From contig JAGMWG010000009.1 of assembly GCA_020744225.1 (NCBI GenBank), positions 1,302,001 to 1,366,000 on the forward strand: a stretch of DNA of 64,000 bases. The letters are read 5' to 3'. This DNA comes from Paraphoma chrysanthemicola (taxonomy: Eukaryota; Ascomycota; Dothideomycetes; Pleosporales; Phaeosphaeriaceae). Shown piece by piece: positions 22,155-34,500 of this stretch. Every line of letters begins with the position of its first letter. Within the stretch, counting starts at the first letter, position 1. The notes below the pieces were generated by a model. It was not told the origin of the DNA. It did not search any database and saw only the letters and a program-made list of their open reading frames with translations. Both the position numbers and the translations under genes were made by a program.

Positions 22155-23606
22155 TCAATCATCGTAGAACTCGTCTTCATCATCATCGAAGTCGGCAAGT
22201 TGCTCAAAGTTCAGAGCATAACGGAGGATGGCGCCGATGCCACCGAAACCCTTGACGAACTGGTTACCCTCAGAAGAGCGGTCAGAGACAAACTCTAGAT
22301 TGGCGCCAAAGTCGCGGTACTTCTCGGCGAGCCACTCAAGCATAGAGCCTTGGTCAATGACGTCCATTTCCTGGCCAGTCTCTTTGTCCATGAACAGGGT
22401 GCGGTCAGCTTCCTGTTGCTTGGTGGTGTGCAGAATGATCTCGGACCCCTCTGAACTCTTCAATACCCAGCGGGTGATTTCCAAATTCTCGTAGACAATC
22501 AAGGTTTCCGCGGCACCGGCCTCGAGGGCTTTCAGAGTGTCGTCAATACCGTAGCACACCTTTCCAGAGTCCTTGGAGATGTGGTCAAAGTATTCATTGA
22601 TGAGCTTCTTCTCCTGGATGAATTTGACATTGCTTAGCGTCTCTCCGGACAACTCGATGGCCTGGTTGAAACCGTTTTCTCCTCCGTAGGAAACATCGAC
22701 GACCTTGATGACCTTGGATTGCAGGCGATTGTCGAACATGTCGGACTGGTTCAAGTCGTTCTTGAAGTCGGCGGATCCAGCAAGAATGATGCCGGCAACA
22801 TTGACCTTGTCGGCGGTGATGAAGTTCTGGACTGCCAGCTCGGCGACCTTGCGGACGTAGTTGTGGCGCTTCTCTTCTCGCAGACGGGCAAAACGCAGGG
22901 CGGACTGACCACCACGGCCGTGCTTCTTGGGCAGATCGACGGAGAACTTGTGAACGATTTCACGGGTGTTGCCAGACAGCGTGCCGAACAGGGCGCCGTT
23001 TCCGTCCATGATGATGAAGCCAAACTTCTGGTCCGACTCGAGCAGCTCGCTGAGCGCCTCGGTGTGGAACTTGTTGTCGCAAAGGTATAGCGAGGTGTTG
23101 ATGGGCTTGAAGGGCTCGAAGTCGATGTTGATCTTGCGCTCCTTGCCTTCTGCGGTGATGATTTCACCGCAGTAGATGACCAGGCCATTGGGCGGGACCT
23201 TGGAGTAGAGCTTCAGGCGCTGCTGGGTAGAGGTGATGGCGGACAGGACGGAGAGACGGTTGACGCGGGACTTGATGTTGGAGGCGGTTCCCTGCGGTAA
23301 GTGTTAGCATTGCTGCGAAATATCGAAGTCCTGTGCATTTGTTGCACGGTATCTCTGAGTGCTGGGTGAGAGGGCACTTACGAATTCTTCAGCCAACATC
23401 TTCGCTGCACGCGACACCTGATCCTTGGGCGCTGAGCACTGTTAGGCGGGCGCTCTTTCCCCAGCTGAGGCCAACGTACGAATGATGAGCGAAATCATGC
23501 TTGTGCCATTTCCGCGGGCGGCTTCAAGACGCTTGATCAGCTTCTTGACCTTCCAGATCTCAATGTTCTTCTCGGCGTCGTTGGGCTGCTGCTCCTTGGA
23601 CGACAT
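22155..23606 (-). CDS. SUP45: eukaryotic release factor 1 (eRF1)
   Basis: Three exons, 23606-23480, 23431-23382 and 23291-22155, 437 residues, the usual eRF1 length. N domain: WKVKKLIKRLEAARGNGTSM, SLIIPPKDQVSRAAKMLAEE, the stop-codon-reading NIKS motif (residues 64-67) and YLCDNKF. M domain: FSVDLPKKHGRGGQSALRFA with the GGQ tripeptide that triggers peptidyl-tRNA hydrolysis. C domain: ends in an acidic tail (DFDDDEDEFYDD) that binds eRF3. It recognises all three stop codons in the cytosol. The start MSSKEQQPNDAEKNIEIWK has the normal extent. The gene is divergent from the AVT1-like transporter. Confidence 0.97.
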
Positions 23607-24308
23607 GGTGGTGGTGGTGGGAGTGTTGTGGCCGTGAAGTGGCGGGGCTAAAGGTTTTTCTTGTTCGGCGGGGAACAAGTGACGAGGGTGGCCGACGTGC
23701 GGCGGGAGGCGCGAGTGAAGCGTGCTATGCGGCTGTTTGTTCCGCGCGACGCTCACAATGCGGTGAGGAGTAGTGGTAGAGAGAAAAGGGTCGCTATCAG
23801 CACGCTGACAGGCAGGCTGGAATTTATTTGGCCGCGCTGTGAGTCGACGGTGCGAGAGGCTCTGGCAAGGCAGCCGTCGCGCGGGTGCTGGACCCTACCG
23901 TTCGCTTGCACGGCCATTCAGCGCGCGGCGGGCATGGCGATGCTGCAGACTCGCGTCCATCGGCCATGCATCGTGCTGGTGCCAATGACGACGTTTTGCG
24001 GGGCGCTTCTCCCTCGTGATAGCTGCCCACAGCTTCATCTATCGTGCCATCCGGCCCGTTTAGCGATACAAGATAAAGACGCCCGCCTGCCATGGAACGT
24101 GCTGGCTATCCTGTACCAAGCTATCGCTCGCAGCGCCCGTCCCGCTCCCGACGATAGCCTTCATCGATTCAAGAACCTAGCCCGCCCGCACCCTGCAGGG
24201 TCAACATCTGAGTTTTAGACGTGTGGCTCCACCTAGATCTCCTTATCTCTGCCTTTGATGCTCCTGAATTTTCTTTGCGTGTGAGTGCATAGTCGACCGC
24301 TACTCACC
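23607..24308. other. intergenic, about 0.7 kb, divergent promoters
   Basis: Shared upstream region of SUP45 and the AVT1-like gene. No supported gene is present. Confidence 0.45.
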
Positions 24309-26406
24309 ATGGACATCAAGGGCAAGCAGAAGTCGACCTGGGACGAGTATGATGGTGCGCATCGCGGGTCCGTGGGCTCCAATGCCAGTCGCGTGCAATG
24401 GGACCAGCTCGAGCGCAGGCCGAGCGGCGACAGCACTGCGCCATCGGGCACCTGGTCGAGAATGCCAGGGGAGCTGCGCAGACGGAGGTAAGCAAGACGG
24501 CGCAAAACTTCTCGTGTGGCGATTGTGCGCAACGTACTGACGCCAACATTGCAGGTCCTCGATATCGCAGCGCATCGGTGCCGTTGTCGATGCTGGTGGC
24601 GTCAACAGCATCAACAACTTTGCGCGGTCGTGGCAGCGTGCAGCGGGATTCTTCGAGATCACGCCCGTGCGGCCCAGCTTCCGTGTCGAGACGGACGGCA
24701 GTGACGAGGATGACCTGGAAACCCCGACAGAGTTCCCGCGCACCGGCCTGGGGAGTCCTGGTACCGACCAACGCTCAGCCCTACGACGAGCCCTCCGCGA
24801 CGAAGACCGCCGACCCTCGGACAACGCCGTGGTGGACGAAGAGCATGGCGCAACAGAGGAAACGCACTTGCTGCCGAATGGAGTTGAGCAGCGATTGAGG
24901 GCCAGAGGAGAGAGCATCTTCAACATCGAGCCATCGCTTTCTTCGCCGTTTGGAGGCAGTTATGGCACAGGCTACGGGAGTCTCTCTGCGCGCGTCAACG
25001 AGTCGTCTATGCGCCATGCCGGACGGCTGTTCACCGACCAACAATTGAAGGGCGTCACAGAGCCAGAGCAGGAGCGGGAACCTCTGCTGGTAAAGCAGAT
25101 TCAAGAAGACGGGCAGATTATCAACGTCGTCGTTGGACAGTCGACTCTACCGCAGACCATCTTCAACTCGGTGAATGTTCTGGTTGGTGTTGGGTTACTG
25201 ACCCTTCCATTGGCCTTGAAATACTCGGGATGGCTGATCGGCATGGTCTTCTTAGCATGGTCCGCGGTTGTGACCGCGTACACCGCGAAGCTTCTCGCGA
25301 AGTGCTTGGACGTCGACAGCTCGCTCATCACCTTTGCCGACCTCGCGTACGTTTCTTTCGGCAACAAGGCTCGGGTGGCTGTCAGCATCCTCTTCTCGCT
25401 TGAACTGTTGGCAGCATGCGTCGCTCTAGTGGTCCTCTTCGCCGACAGCATGGATGCACTCATTCCCGGCTGGAGTACACTGACCTGGAAGATTGTCTGC
25501 GGCATCATCTTGACGCCTCTGTCCTTTCTCCCGCTACGCTTCTTATCCTTCACGTCCATCCTAGGTGTCATGTCATGCTTTGGCAGTAAGTGATCTCATA
25601 TTGGACTACACTACTTCTACTAACACCATCCAGTCACCATCGCCATCTGGGTCGACGGACTCATCAAGCCCCAGGCCCCAGGCTCCATTCGCGAACCCAT
25701 GACCCAATACCTCTTCCCAGACAACTGGCTGACCATCCCCCTCTCCATCGGCCTGCTCATGTCTCCCTGGGGCGGCCACAGCGTCTTCCCCAACATCTAC
25801 CGCGACATGCGGCACCCGTACAAGTACCGCCGCGGCGTCGATATCACCTACATCTTCACCTATATCATCGACACGGGCATGGCCTGCGCCGGCATCCTCA
25901 TGTTTGGCGACGGCGTCCGCGACGAAATCACAAGCAACATCTTCCTAACAAAGGGTTACCCGCCATGGATCTCCGTCTTCATCGCCATCTGCATCGCAAT
26001 CATCCCCTTGACCAAAGTCCCCCTCAACGCCCGCCCCATCGTATCCACCTTCGAAGTCCTCTTCGGCCTCGACGCACGCTCGCTCGCCACATCGTCGTCC
26101 ATGAACGGCATGTCGGGCTTCAACCGCGGGCTTTTCAAAATCGCTCTACGCATAGGCACACTTGTCGTCTTCGTCGTTATTGCAATCTTATTCCCTTCGT
26201 TCGACCGCATCATGACGCTCCTTGGCAGCGTGGCCTGTTTCTCCATCTGCATCATCCTCCCGCTCGCATTCCATCTCAAGCTCTTCGGCAAGGAAATCTC
26301 CCGCGGCGAAAAGACGATGAATTGGGTGCTCATTGTCGTGAGCTCTGTCATGGCGATTGTGAGTACGGCGTTTGCGTGCGTGCCCAAGGAGTTACTTGGG
26401 GCGTAA
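24309..26406 (+). CDS. AVT1-like vacuolar amino acid transporter
   Basis: Three exons, 24309-24487, 24555-25585 and 25634-26406, 660 residues. The first ~270 residues are hydrophilic and probably cytosolic, with an Avt1-like stretch (SISQRIGAVVDAGGVNSINN). The AAAP/SLC36-type membrane core then begins: QSTLPQTIFNSVNVLVGVGL, LTLPLALKYSGWLIG, CLDVDSSLITFADLAY, SPWGGHSVFPNIYRDMRHPY, LTKVPLNARPIVSTFEVLF. About 11 membrane helices are visible. Yeast Avt1 drives H+-coupled uptake of large neutral amino acids into the vacuole. The gene is placed in that branch by its long N-terminus and core motifs. The symbol is left empty because AVT paralogues are not separable by eye. Confidence 0.88.
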
Positions 26407-27007
26407 TCTAAACTTGAAATTTTTCTTTTTGGTGGTGATAAAAATTTGTTTATGAAAGGGGGTGGTATTGTGTAGTAGTGCGGATTCTACCTTTTCCTCA
26501 TATCTTTGGATGGCAGGATTGGGTTGAGATGGTATTTTGTATAGTAGCATATTCGGCGCTTTTGTTGTTTAGCATTTTGGCGGTCTGGACTGCGAAATTG
26601 TATACGTAATAATTGCAACGTTTTATCGTGCATTACTTTTGCCAGTATGCGTGTATCATGGCTCATGGGATTGTCATGATTGCAGAGTTGAAATAGCAAA
26701 CAAAAGTCCATGTTGCGGATCACTTGACAATCTTCAAGATACAATCCTCATATGTTGCACGTCTATTTCATCCGCAGCCTTGGCTGGCTGACTGCTTTTC
26801 TACGAATCTTACTCGCAATGCAATGACTCTCTACACTGAACATAGTCAATCCATACACAACCATGCACCACACGCTGAATACATGCATACACCTGCATCT
26901 GCTCAAACCATCAGGTCGCTCAATATCTCCCTCTCATGATACGCTAAATGCGTGGCCTGCATCTCATCCACAAACCGAACCATTCTCTCCTCCTTCGCAG
27001 ACACCGC
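26407..27007. other. intergenic, about 0.6 kb, convergent 3' ends
   Basis: A/T-rich 3' UTR-like sequence follows each gene end. No supported gene. Confidence 0.45.
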
Positions 27008-28597
27008 TTATTTGGTTCGAACCGGAATCGGCTTGTCATCCTTTGGCGCCTTCCACTCCTTAACAAAGGGCAGGAACTCTGGTTGACCAGGGATGTATTT
27101 CCGCAAGACTTCAGGGACCTGGAAACCTTCTGGGGTCTGATAGTTTTCGAGGATGCAGCAGAGTGTTCGTTCAGTTGCACAAACTAGTCCAAGCTTGTCA
27201 GCATCCAAAGTCTGTGTGGATAATGGAGTGTGAGGAGGGAGGATGACTTACGTGTACCATTCAATGCATGGACGTACTCCTTCCTGGTGGAAGTCTGCTT
27301 CTTGTGGCCGAACCGGATCTCGAGCTCGCGAGTCTGGTAGTCTGTGCAGTTGGATATGGAGACGAGTTCCTTGTACTCGCCGCCGCCGGTGACGGGGAAC
27401 CAGGCTTCGAGATCGCGCTTCATAGCCGCGGCGTTGTCTACATCGTGTCAGCCGAGAAGTCGTCTCTCGGATTATAGTTGAACTCACTCAAAGCGCCGGA
27501 CACGATTGCTACGACCTGGTACGGCAGTCCCAAGCTCTGGTAAAACTCCTCGGACGTGGCCAGCATGTCCTCAAACGCCTCCCATGACTTCTCGGGGTGT
27601 GTGATGAGAAACTGCTCCACCTTCTCGAATTGATGTATCCTGAAGATGCCCCATGCATCCTTTCCATGTGATCCCGCCTCCTTCCTGAAGTTGGTAGAGT
27701 ATCCGGCATACTTGATCGGGAGATCAGTAGTGGCTAACCACTCTTCCGAATGCAGAGCTGAGATCGGCTGTTCTGAGGTGGCGATGAGGTATTTATCTGT
27801 CTCGGGCTTGTCTTTGCTCTCGGTGACCTTGTACAGCTCCTCGTCGAAATCCGAGAGTTGCGCAGTCTTTGCCATTTGATCGCGGAGCATAAAGAAAGGA
27901 GGCTGGTTTGGTGTGTAGCCCTTCTTGAAGAGGAACTCGAGACCGTAGTTGATGAGCGCCAGGTTGAGGAAGACACCATAGCCTGTCAAGCAGTAACCCC
28001 TGTGTCCGACAATCTTGGTGCCGCGCTCTGGGTCGTAGCCTGCCAGTCTCGTGAGAACACCGTGGTGCGGAATACCGTCCGCCTTGAACTCTGCTTTCCG
28101 GTTCTCGGGCGCCCATGTCTTGATCACTGCATTGTCGTCTTCGGTGTTTGAGACTGGGACGTCCTTGTATACGTAGTTCCCGATCGACTTGCACTTCGCG
28201 TTGAGCTTGACCAACTTCTCGTTGGCCTCCTCTTCCTTCTTCGCCTTGTCTTCTTTCAGCTTCTTCATCTCTTCCAAAAGCTCAGTCGCATCCTCCTTGG
28301 CCTTCTTCTTCTGCCCCACTTGCTTCTGAAGCGTATTGATGGTCGAGTTAATTTGTGTTGCGTCATACTGTGTCTTGCGGTGGTCTTCGAAGTCGGCAAT
28401 GACTTCGTCTACAATCTCGACAGGCGCATTTCGTTTCCGCTGCGACTCGCGGATCTTCTCTGGGTCACCGCCGCGCTCCTTGATAAAGTCGTTGCTACCC
28501 CTCCATGTTAGCTCTAGTCGTGTGAAAGTTGTAGTCAGTTCCAGAGCTCGAATACGCTCGAGACAAGAACTCAAAGGAAAACCTACACGTCAAGCAT
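27008..28597 (-). CDS. SES1: cytosolic seryl-tRNA synthetase
   Basis: Four exons: 28597-28587 (11 nt), 28494-27488, 27437-27252 and 27183-27008, giving 459 residues. The first exon codes only MLD and two bases of Val; the next continues NDFIKERGGDPEKI. An N-terminal helical arm (about 40-120) is rich in Lys/Glu. Class II motifs: motif 2 NFRKEAGSHGKDAWGIFRIH, and motif 3 CATERTLCCILENYQTPEGF. SGALNNAAAMKRDLEAWFP crosses the second junction, and HALNGT-LCATER the third, which fixes the acceptor at TTGGACTAG. It charges tRNA-Ser in the cytosol. There is no mitochondrial presequence, so this is the Ses1 rather than the Dia4 type. Confidence 0.96.
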
Positions 28598-29525
28598 CTT
28601 GTATGGGTGTGTCCAGAACTGGAGCGAAAGAATTGGTCTTATGTAGGCGTATCGCGTCGCATGCGACTCACAATTTGGTGGTGCCGCTTGAGTCAGGGAC
28701 CAGGTCTGTGCGTCGTTGGCGGGGCAGAAGGGGCTCAAAAGCAAGTGTGGCTGAGCAGGACGAGGGTGGGTGAAAGTACGAAGTGCTTGCAATTCTCGCA
28801 ATGCTATTCGCCTCTGGCAAGGGAGTCTTGTGATGTTGACTCATACGAAGTGCATTCCACAACCTGTGTCGAGATGCATGACGGCGAACAATGCCATAGA
28901 CTGCCCACACATGGCTCATAGCACAACTGTGCAGTGCAGAGGTAGAAACATTGAGTGCAACGACGACCGGCTCAGAAGTGCGCCAAAGCTTCAAACTTCC
29001 CAAGCCAGCAAGAAGGCTTGCTGCCCACGTGGGAGTGTCGAAAACTGCGCGTTCTTCGTCAAAGCTTCGGAACTGCCTAATTGACGAGGTGGTCAGTGGG
29101 TGCATCGAACGGTGTGGAGCTGCTTGAGCTCAGACCGCCAGGCTGGAGAGCTGGGAAACAAGAAGCCATTGCCCATGCAAGACGTATATTTACCATCTAT
29201 TGAAATAAGAAGAATCGTGGCCGTGAAGCTCGACCCAAGAACGCCCATTACACCATCGCTCAATCGCCATTACGCCAGAATGCCTCCGTGGAGGCTTGTG
29301 AAGCCAGCTGCCATTGTTGAAAGCAGACCCATGCCCAATCAACCATCTATGTCGTCTACACGCAAAGGTATCATCGTCAAACATCTCTTCCAGCTCAATG
29401 AGGGAAGCATTGCTCAGACAGCCGTCTGGGCCAGCTTCGTTGCTCCTTCGGCTTCTCTCTCTCTCTCGCTTCAGCAAGCTTGTCTACACTGAGATCTTGC
29501 GAAGCACGCATGTCAGCGAAATGCT
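28598..29525. other. intergenic, about 0.9 kb
   Basis: Promoter side of SES1 and 3' side of the Rheb gene. A short CT microsatellite lies near 29455-29470. No supported gene. Confidence 0.45.
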
Positions 29526-30402
29526 TCACATGACAATGCACTTGCTTCCGCCAGCGGGCTCACTCGGATTCTGGCTCCGCTCCACCTCTCCGACCAAGAG
29601 CTCAAACGCCTTTTGCACGTTCTCGTTGTAGCGCGCGCTCGCCTCGGTCCATGCGCACTTGAACTCTTCGGCGAGGGCTTTGCCGTCTTCGGGCGTTACT
29701 TGTCGTTGTTCGGGGCGTAGATCCGATTTGTTGCCTACGATGACGAGAGGAACCCAATCGACGGCCTGAGAGAAGCATTGTTAGAAGCTATGCAGGTATT
29801 CCAGGAAGAAGCGCAGAGCTGCAGTATAGCAGCATTGCAAGAAGCACTTACGAGGTGGTTAAGAATCTTATCGCGGATGATGCGCGCCATCTCGAAGCTT
29901 TGCTTGCTGGCAACCGAATAAACAATCATGTAGCCATGGATGCCAATGAAGTGCTTCGAGTTGAGGATGCTGTACTCATCCTGAAAGGGGGCATCAATGT
30001 CAGTCACATCCTCAAAGCAAGCCTTAGCCTGTGAATAGCGTCGCGAGTAGAAGTGTGCAGGTCTTGTTGTTGGGGATGCATGATTTGGGTGGGGTATGGA
30101 GATCGCGACGCGATGCGGGGAGAAAAGAAATCTTGAAGTACCTGCCCGGCCGTATCAATGATCTCGGTCGCAAAGTCCTGATTCTTCCAGCGAACCATCT
30201 TGCTGAATGTGTTCTCAATGGTCGGATAGTAGCTGTCCACGAAATGGCCATCGACGAATTGTACCGTCAGACTCGACTTGCCTGCGCGTCTGTCAGTCGG
30301 GTACCTCTCACATGCTTGGGTACGCGCAAGCCCGACCACACAGTACTCACCGACAGCCCTACTGCCGACAATGGCCAACTTTCTTTGCTTGGGCGCCGGC
30401 AT
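29526..30402 (-). CDS. RHB1: Rheb-family small GTPase
   Basis: Four exons: 30402-30351, 30281-30142, 29980-29852 and 29765-29526, giving 186 residues. The G boxes are intact: P-loop VGSRAVGKSS (residues 12-21), effector loop DSYYPTIENTF, DTAGQ (60-64) followed by DEYSI, and VGNKSD. The second P-loop position carries Ser-Arg where Ras has Gly-Gly; Arg here is the hallmark of Rheb. FVDSYYPTIENTFSK and DTAGQDEYSI also match Rheb better than Ras. The last four residues, CIVM, form a prenylation box, so the protein should be membrane-anchored. Rheb activates TOR complex 1 in animals and is tied to arginine uptake and nitrogen status in fungi. The intron between exons 2 and 3 is long (161 nt). Confidence 0.95.
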
Positions 30403-31548
30403 CTTGCTGCTGGCTTTCTGGGGAGTTCTTGCGGAAGCTGAGCGGCTCGCCAGTGTTGAAGATTTGCAGTCTCAGTCCAATGCTGAGACGCAGCTGCCTG
30501 GGGTGCGCTTTACTTTGCGGATTTCCGGGAGGAGCTAGCTTGGGACAGAATGACGCCGTCTAGCTGCAGGTGTCACCGAGTGCGACAGACGGACTGGTAT
30601 CCGTCCGAGCTTTGCTAATAACCACGACTCGATTCGAGGAAGGTCTGGCGTTCGTCGATAGTTACACAGCAACAAGTCGTGCGAGAAGGAGCTTCAGAAA
30701 AAAAAAGTCTGGCCACGAGCGCATGCCGTCATTCCTATATCAGGGTCAACACCGGGTCTTGTAGTGCCTCACATCCACATCTGATTGTTTGGGTCACCGC
30801 TCCTAGGTTTGGTAGCATACATCAGCTAGCAAGCGACGAATCCCGCCCTTTCAATTTACGTGATGTCGATCCACCCGGGTCTAGCGCTACCGAACTGTGG
30901 ACAAAGACGGCCAGACAGCAAGCAGCGATCGGAACCACCACCAGACTAACCTCTGGCTCCCGGAGGCCCCGTGCTTACGGTACCCGAGTCATATCCAGCA
31001 CCTGTCGATGGTGGGAAAACAACATGCCAGGCACATGCAGCCATAAACGTATTCAAGATATTGCACGTCGATGCATGGAACATCCGTAGAAGAAATTCGT
31101 AGATGATACCCGAGCCGGCTGCGTCACTGCTACCAGAAGCCTGGGTCGTGTAGCTCTAAAATACGAGGGTGGGAATCAGCCGTGCAGGTAATCCCGATCA
31201 CGCACCGATTACTTTTCGTGCAGTGCCATCACTCGTAAACATTCAGGACTGTTTTCCCTGATGAATCGGTACTTCTGCCAGCCTAAATACTACAGTCTGC
31301 ATGATGCAGTGTCCTTAGCCGCCTTCCACGTCTGCCGCCCAAAAGACCGGGGTTGATGACCCAAGCCAACCGTCTCGGTAATTGCTGAATGAAATATACA
31401 AAGTCTGGGGTATCGTGTAACTGCCAAAATGCCCAACGCCAATGACACAAGGAATGCTGCCCAATGGTATGCAGTGTGGCAGCCATATATGCATCTGGCC
31501 CTGCGAGCGGTGTGCGCTACAACATCAGCCGCTCAATGAACAGGCTGT
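30403..31548. other. intergenic, about 1.1 kb
   Basis: Upstream region of the Rheb gene and downstream region of the WAPL gene. No supported gene is seen. Confidence 0.45.
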
Positions 31549-34500
31549 TCATGCTTCATCCTTCTCAAGCGCATCGACGACAAGCATGATACGTGCAGTA
31601 TAATTTCTCCATGTTTCTTGGCCCTCGTCGCCCTCGAAGTGTTTTGCCTTTCGGTTAGCGTGCTCATGGACCTGTAGGAATTCCCTGATCTTCTCAATGA
31701 GTATGGTGAGTTGCCGGCCGGGAAGTTGTGCGCGGATCTCGTTCTTGGTCGAGTCGTTGAGACACATGTTGCCAAGAAGAACACTCAAATAGCCAACTGC
31801 TACGCTGGCTTGTGTCTCTTGAATCAAGGTCGCCTGCGCCAAGTTAGCTTTGATATGGTTGGCCACCTTCACGTAATAGCTTACCTGAGCGGTGCGGATA
31901 GATCCATCGACGAAAGTTTTGACAAGAGCTTCGATTAGCCGTTGCTTGTCATCGACGTTCGCCCTTGCCCGATCGCTATGCTCGGTAAGATTGATCATGG
32001 CACCCAAGCTAAGTATGAGCGTGTCCAGCGTCATGTTCCGCTCCACCTCGTCCGCATCCGTTTCTAGAAGATTGAAGCGATCGACGACTGATCGGACAAG
32101 AGATTGGACAAAGGAGGTATCGGAGAAGTACGAACAGGCCTTTGGTTTGTTGTTCGTTAGATTCATGCACATCTTAACAGCCAGTGTCGTGATTGTAGTG
32201 TCCCCAAATTCGAATGTGACTGATAGCACCTTAGACAGGTGTTTGAGAGTATGGGACGGCCAAAAGGTCTGGTGTAAAGGTGCGAGAGACGATGCCTCCA
32301 ATATCGAGAAGATAGAATGAAGAATCAACTTGTTGTCTTCGTTCCCATCATCGCCTTTGGGACGTTCTACAGTTGTAGATGCAATGTCGACAAGTCTGCT
32401 GACGATGTCCTGTGTAAGAACGGACTCGATGCTGCCAATCGTACGAAGTTCAAGGACCAACAAATCCAAACTTTTCAAAGCGACCAATTGCGGTGACAAT
32501 GTCCCGAGCTTCGATCTTGACCAAAATGGGCTGCCCAAAACTACCGCATGAAAAGCAACAACCGAATCCTGGGCAATTCTGGACAAATTCGTCTTGCGCA
32601 TCTTCGCAAGTTTGAGGATATCGACTTCGTTGCTCAAGAGCGTCAACAGTGTCTCCTTCGCAGGTGAATGTGCGATTTCCTCCAGCACAGCCGAAGTCGG
32701 TCTGGCTTGGATCATGAACGCTATCGCAGCGGCCACGGCAAAGTCGAAGATGATGTCACCGCTAGAGCCGACATTCTTCAGAAATTGGTGTGCTAGAGAA
32801 GAATCGAGGAGGTTGAGTGTGAAACTCTCCCTGGCCATCTGTGTGCACAACTCTAGCATGGTGCTGCGACGGATACTATTGCTCGACTTGACGGCGATGT
32901 CATCGATGAGCATCTGATTCTCCCATTGGAATGTTTTGGTTTGGCCTTCTTTTTTCAGCTCATGATTTGGACGTACTTGACTCGCCTCGTCCTCCTCTTC
33001 CACTTGGCTGTCTCTCGTTTGGGAGAAAGCTATTGGATCGTCCAGGTCCATAGACATGAGCAAAGCATCCTCGGGATTTGATTCTTGGAGGTAAGAACGC
33101 GATTTGGCATATGTGAATTTCGGTCGTGCACCAAAGCCAGAAGTCGCTTGTGAAGTCTGAGAATCCGGAGCCACTTCCTTGTCAACCTCCATATCCTCCG
33201 GACTGAGATTTTGCGTTCGAGTTGGCCGTGCAACATGTTTCTTAATATTTGCCAAAGCAGCCTTGTTGGTCTTGGGGTCTGCTCTTTCTCTGTCGCTACC
33301 AGATTCGCTCCCGCTTTCGCTTGAATCGTCGTTTGAGCTTTCCCTTTCCGGTTTCAGCTTCGCTAGGAGCTTAGTTTTTCGAGACTCTGAGCCGTGAGTA
33401 AGAGCAGACTTCGACCTCGAAAGACCACCCAACAGTGAGGAGGGTTTTCGGTCAGTCAATTGCAATCTCGAAATACTTGGCATTGGTGTGGCTGACGCGG
33501 AGGAAGTGCCGAGCAAGCTTCCGAACAGAGCTTTCTGACGGGGTGTAACGGTCCCAGAAGTAGGATTTGCAGAGATCCGCTGAGGGGTAGATGAAGGCTC
33601 TGGTATCTCGTACATGGTGTCGTCTTCTAGGAACGGGGCCTCGGGCTGCTCCGTGACAGGGACTGAACCAGGTGCGTGGCGTTTGGGGAGCATGCTGTGC
33701 AATGTTGCAGGTGACGACTGTCCTTTTACCATTGGCGCTCTGTTGACAACAGGAACAGTACGGACGCGGGTTCGATTAGGCTTGTTAATCAAGGAGACTG
33801 CAGACCGGGCCTCGGTCGTAGCGGTTGTGATGGGCAACTGTTGTACATTGTGGCCTAGAGAAACGCTGTTCTCCTTCTTCTGCTGTTTTCGGCTGTGCTG
33901 TGGAAGTGAAAGGTCTGACGCCTGTGCGCCTGTCACTTTTGGTGCGATTAGTGATGAGGTCGAACCTTTACGCTTCCGTTTCTTTAATGCCTCGGAATCT
34001 TCAGATTCGATCGAGTCCTTTGCGGAGATCCCTCGCCCGGCCTCTGTGGCCGTGGCATGCTTCTTACGTATAGCTATTGGAGCTTGTCGTGGGGCCTTTG
34101 GAGTAGGCAGGTGAGAATCATCGCCCGAAGAGGGGAGATCAAAAACGTCATGCTCTCGCCCTGGCTTCGCTGTGACGTTGGCGCGCGCAAGTCTAGCAGG
34201 AGGTATGGCTGCGACTTTGACACGGTTCGTAGCTGATGGGCCGGGTAGAGCAGGCGTTGCTGCACGCGCATTCTCTTTTTCCTTTTCAGTTTCTCCAACA
34301 CGCTTGATTCCTTGTCCTGCCTGACCCCCATGTCTGTGCTCTTGTATGGGCTGTGGTGTCCTCCCTCTTCGTACTTTGGGCTGTATCAAAATGTCTGTAG
34401 TCGAGGCAGGTGTTCGTGCTGATAGAGGTGCGGGTTTTTGCGACTTCTTTGCTAATGCGTCTGTGGTCTCGGCCGTGTCAGGCTGGCGCAAGGCTGATGT

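Noticed and set aside
25590..26411. 273-codon plus ORF rich in His/Arg/Pro
   Set aside because: Out-of-frame shadow of the last exon of the AVT1-like transporter.
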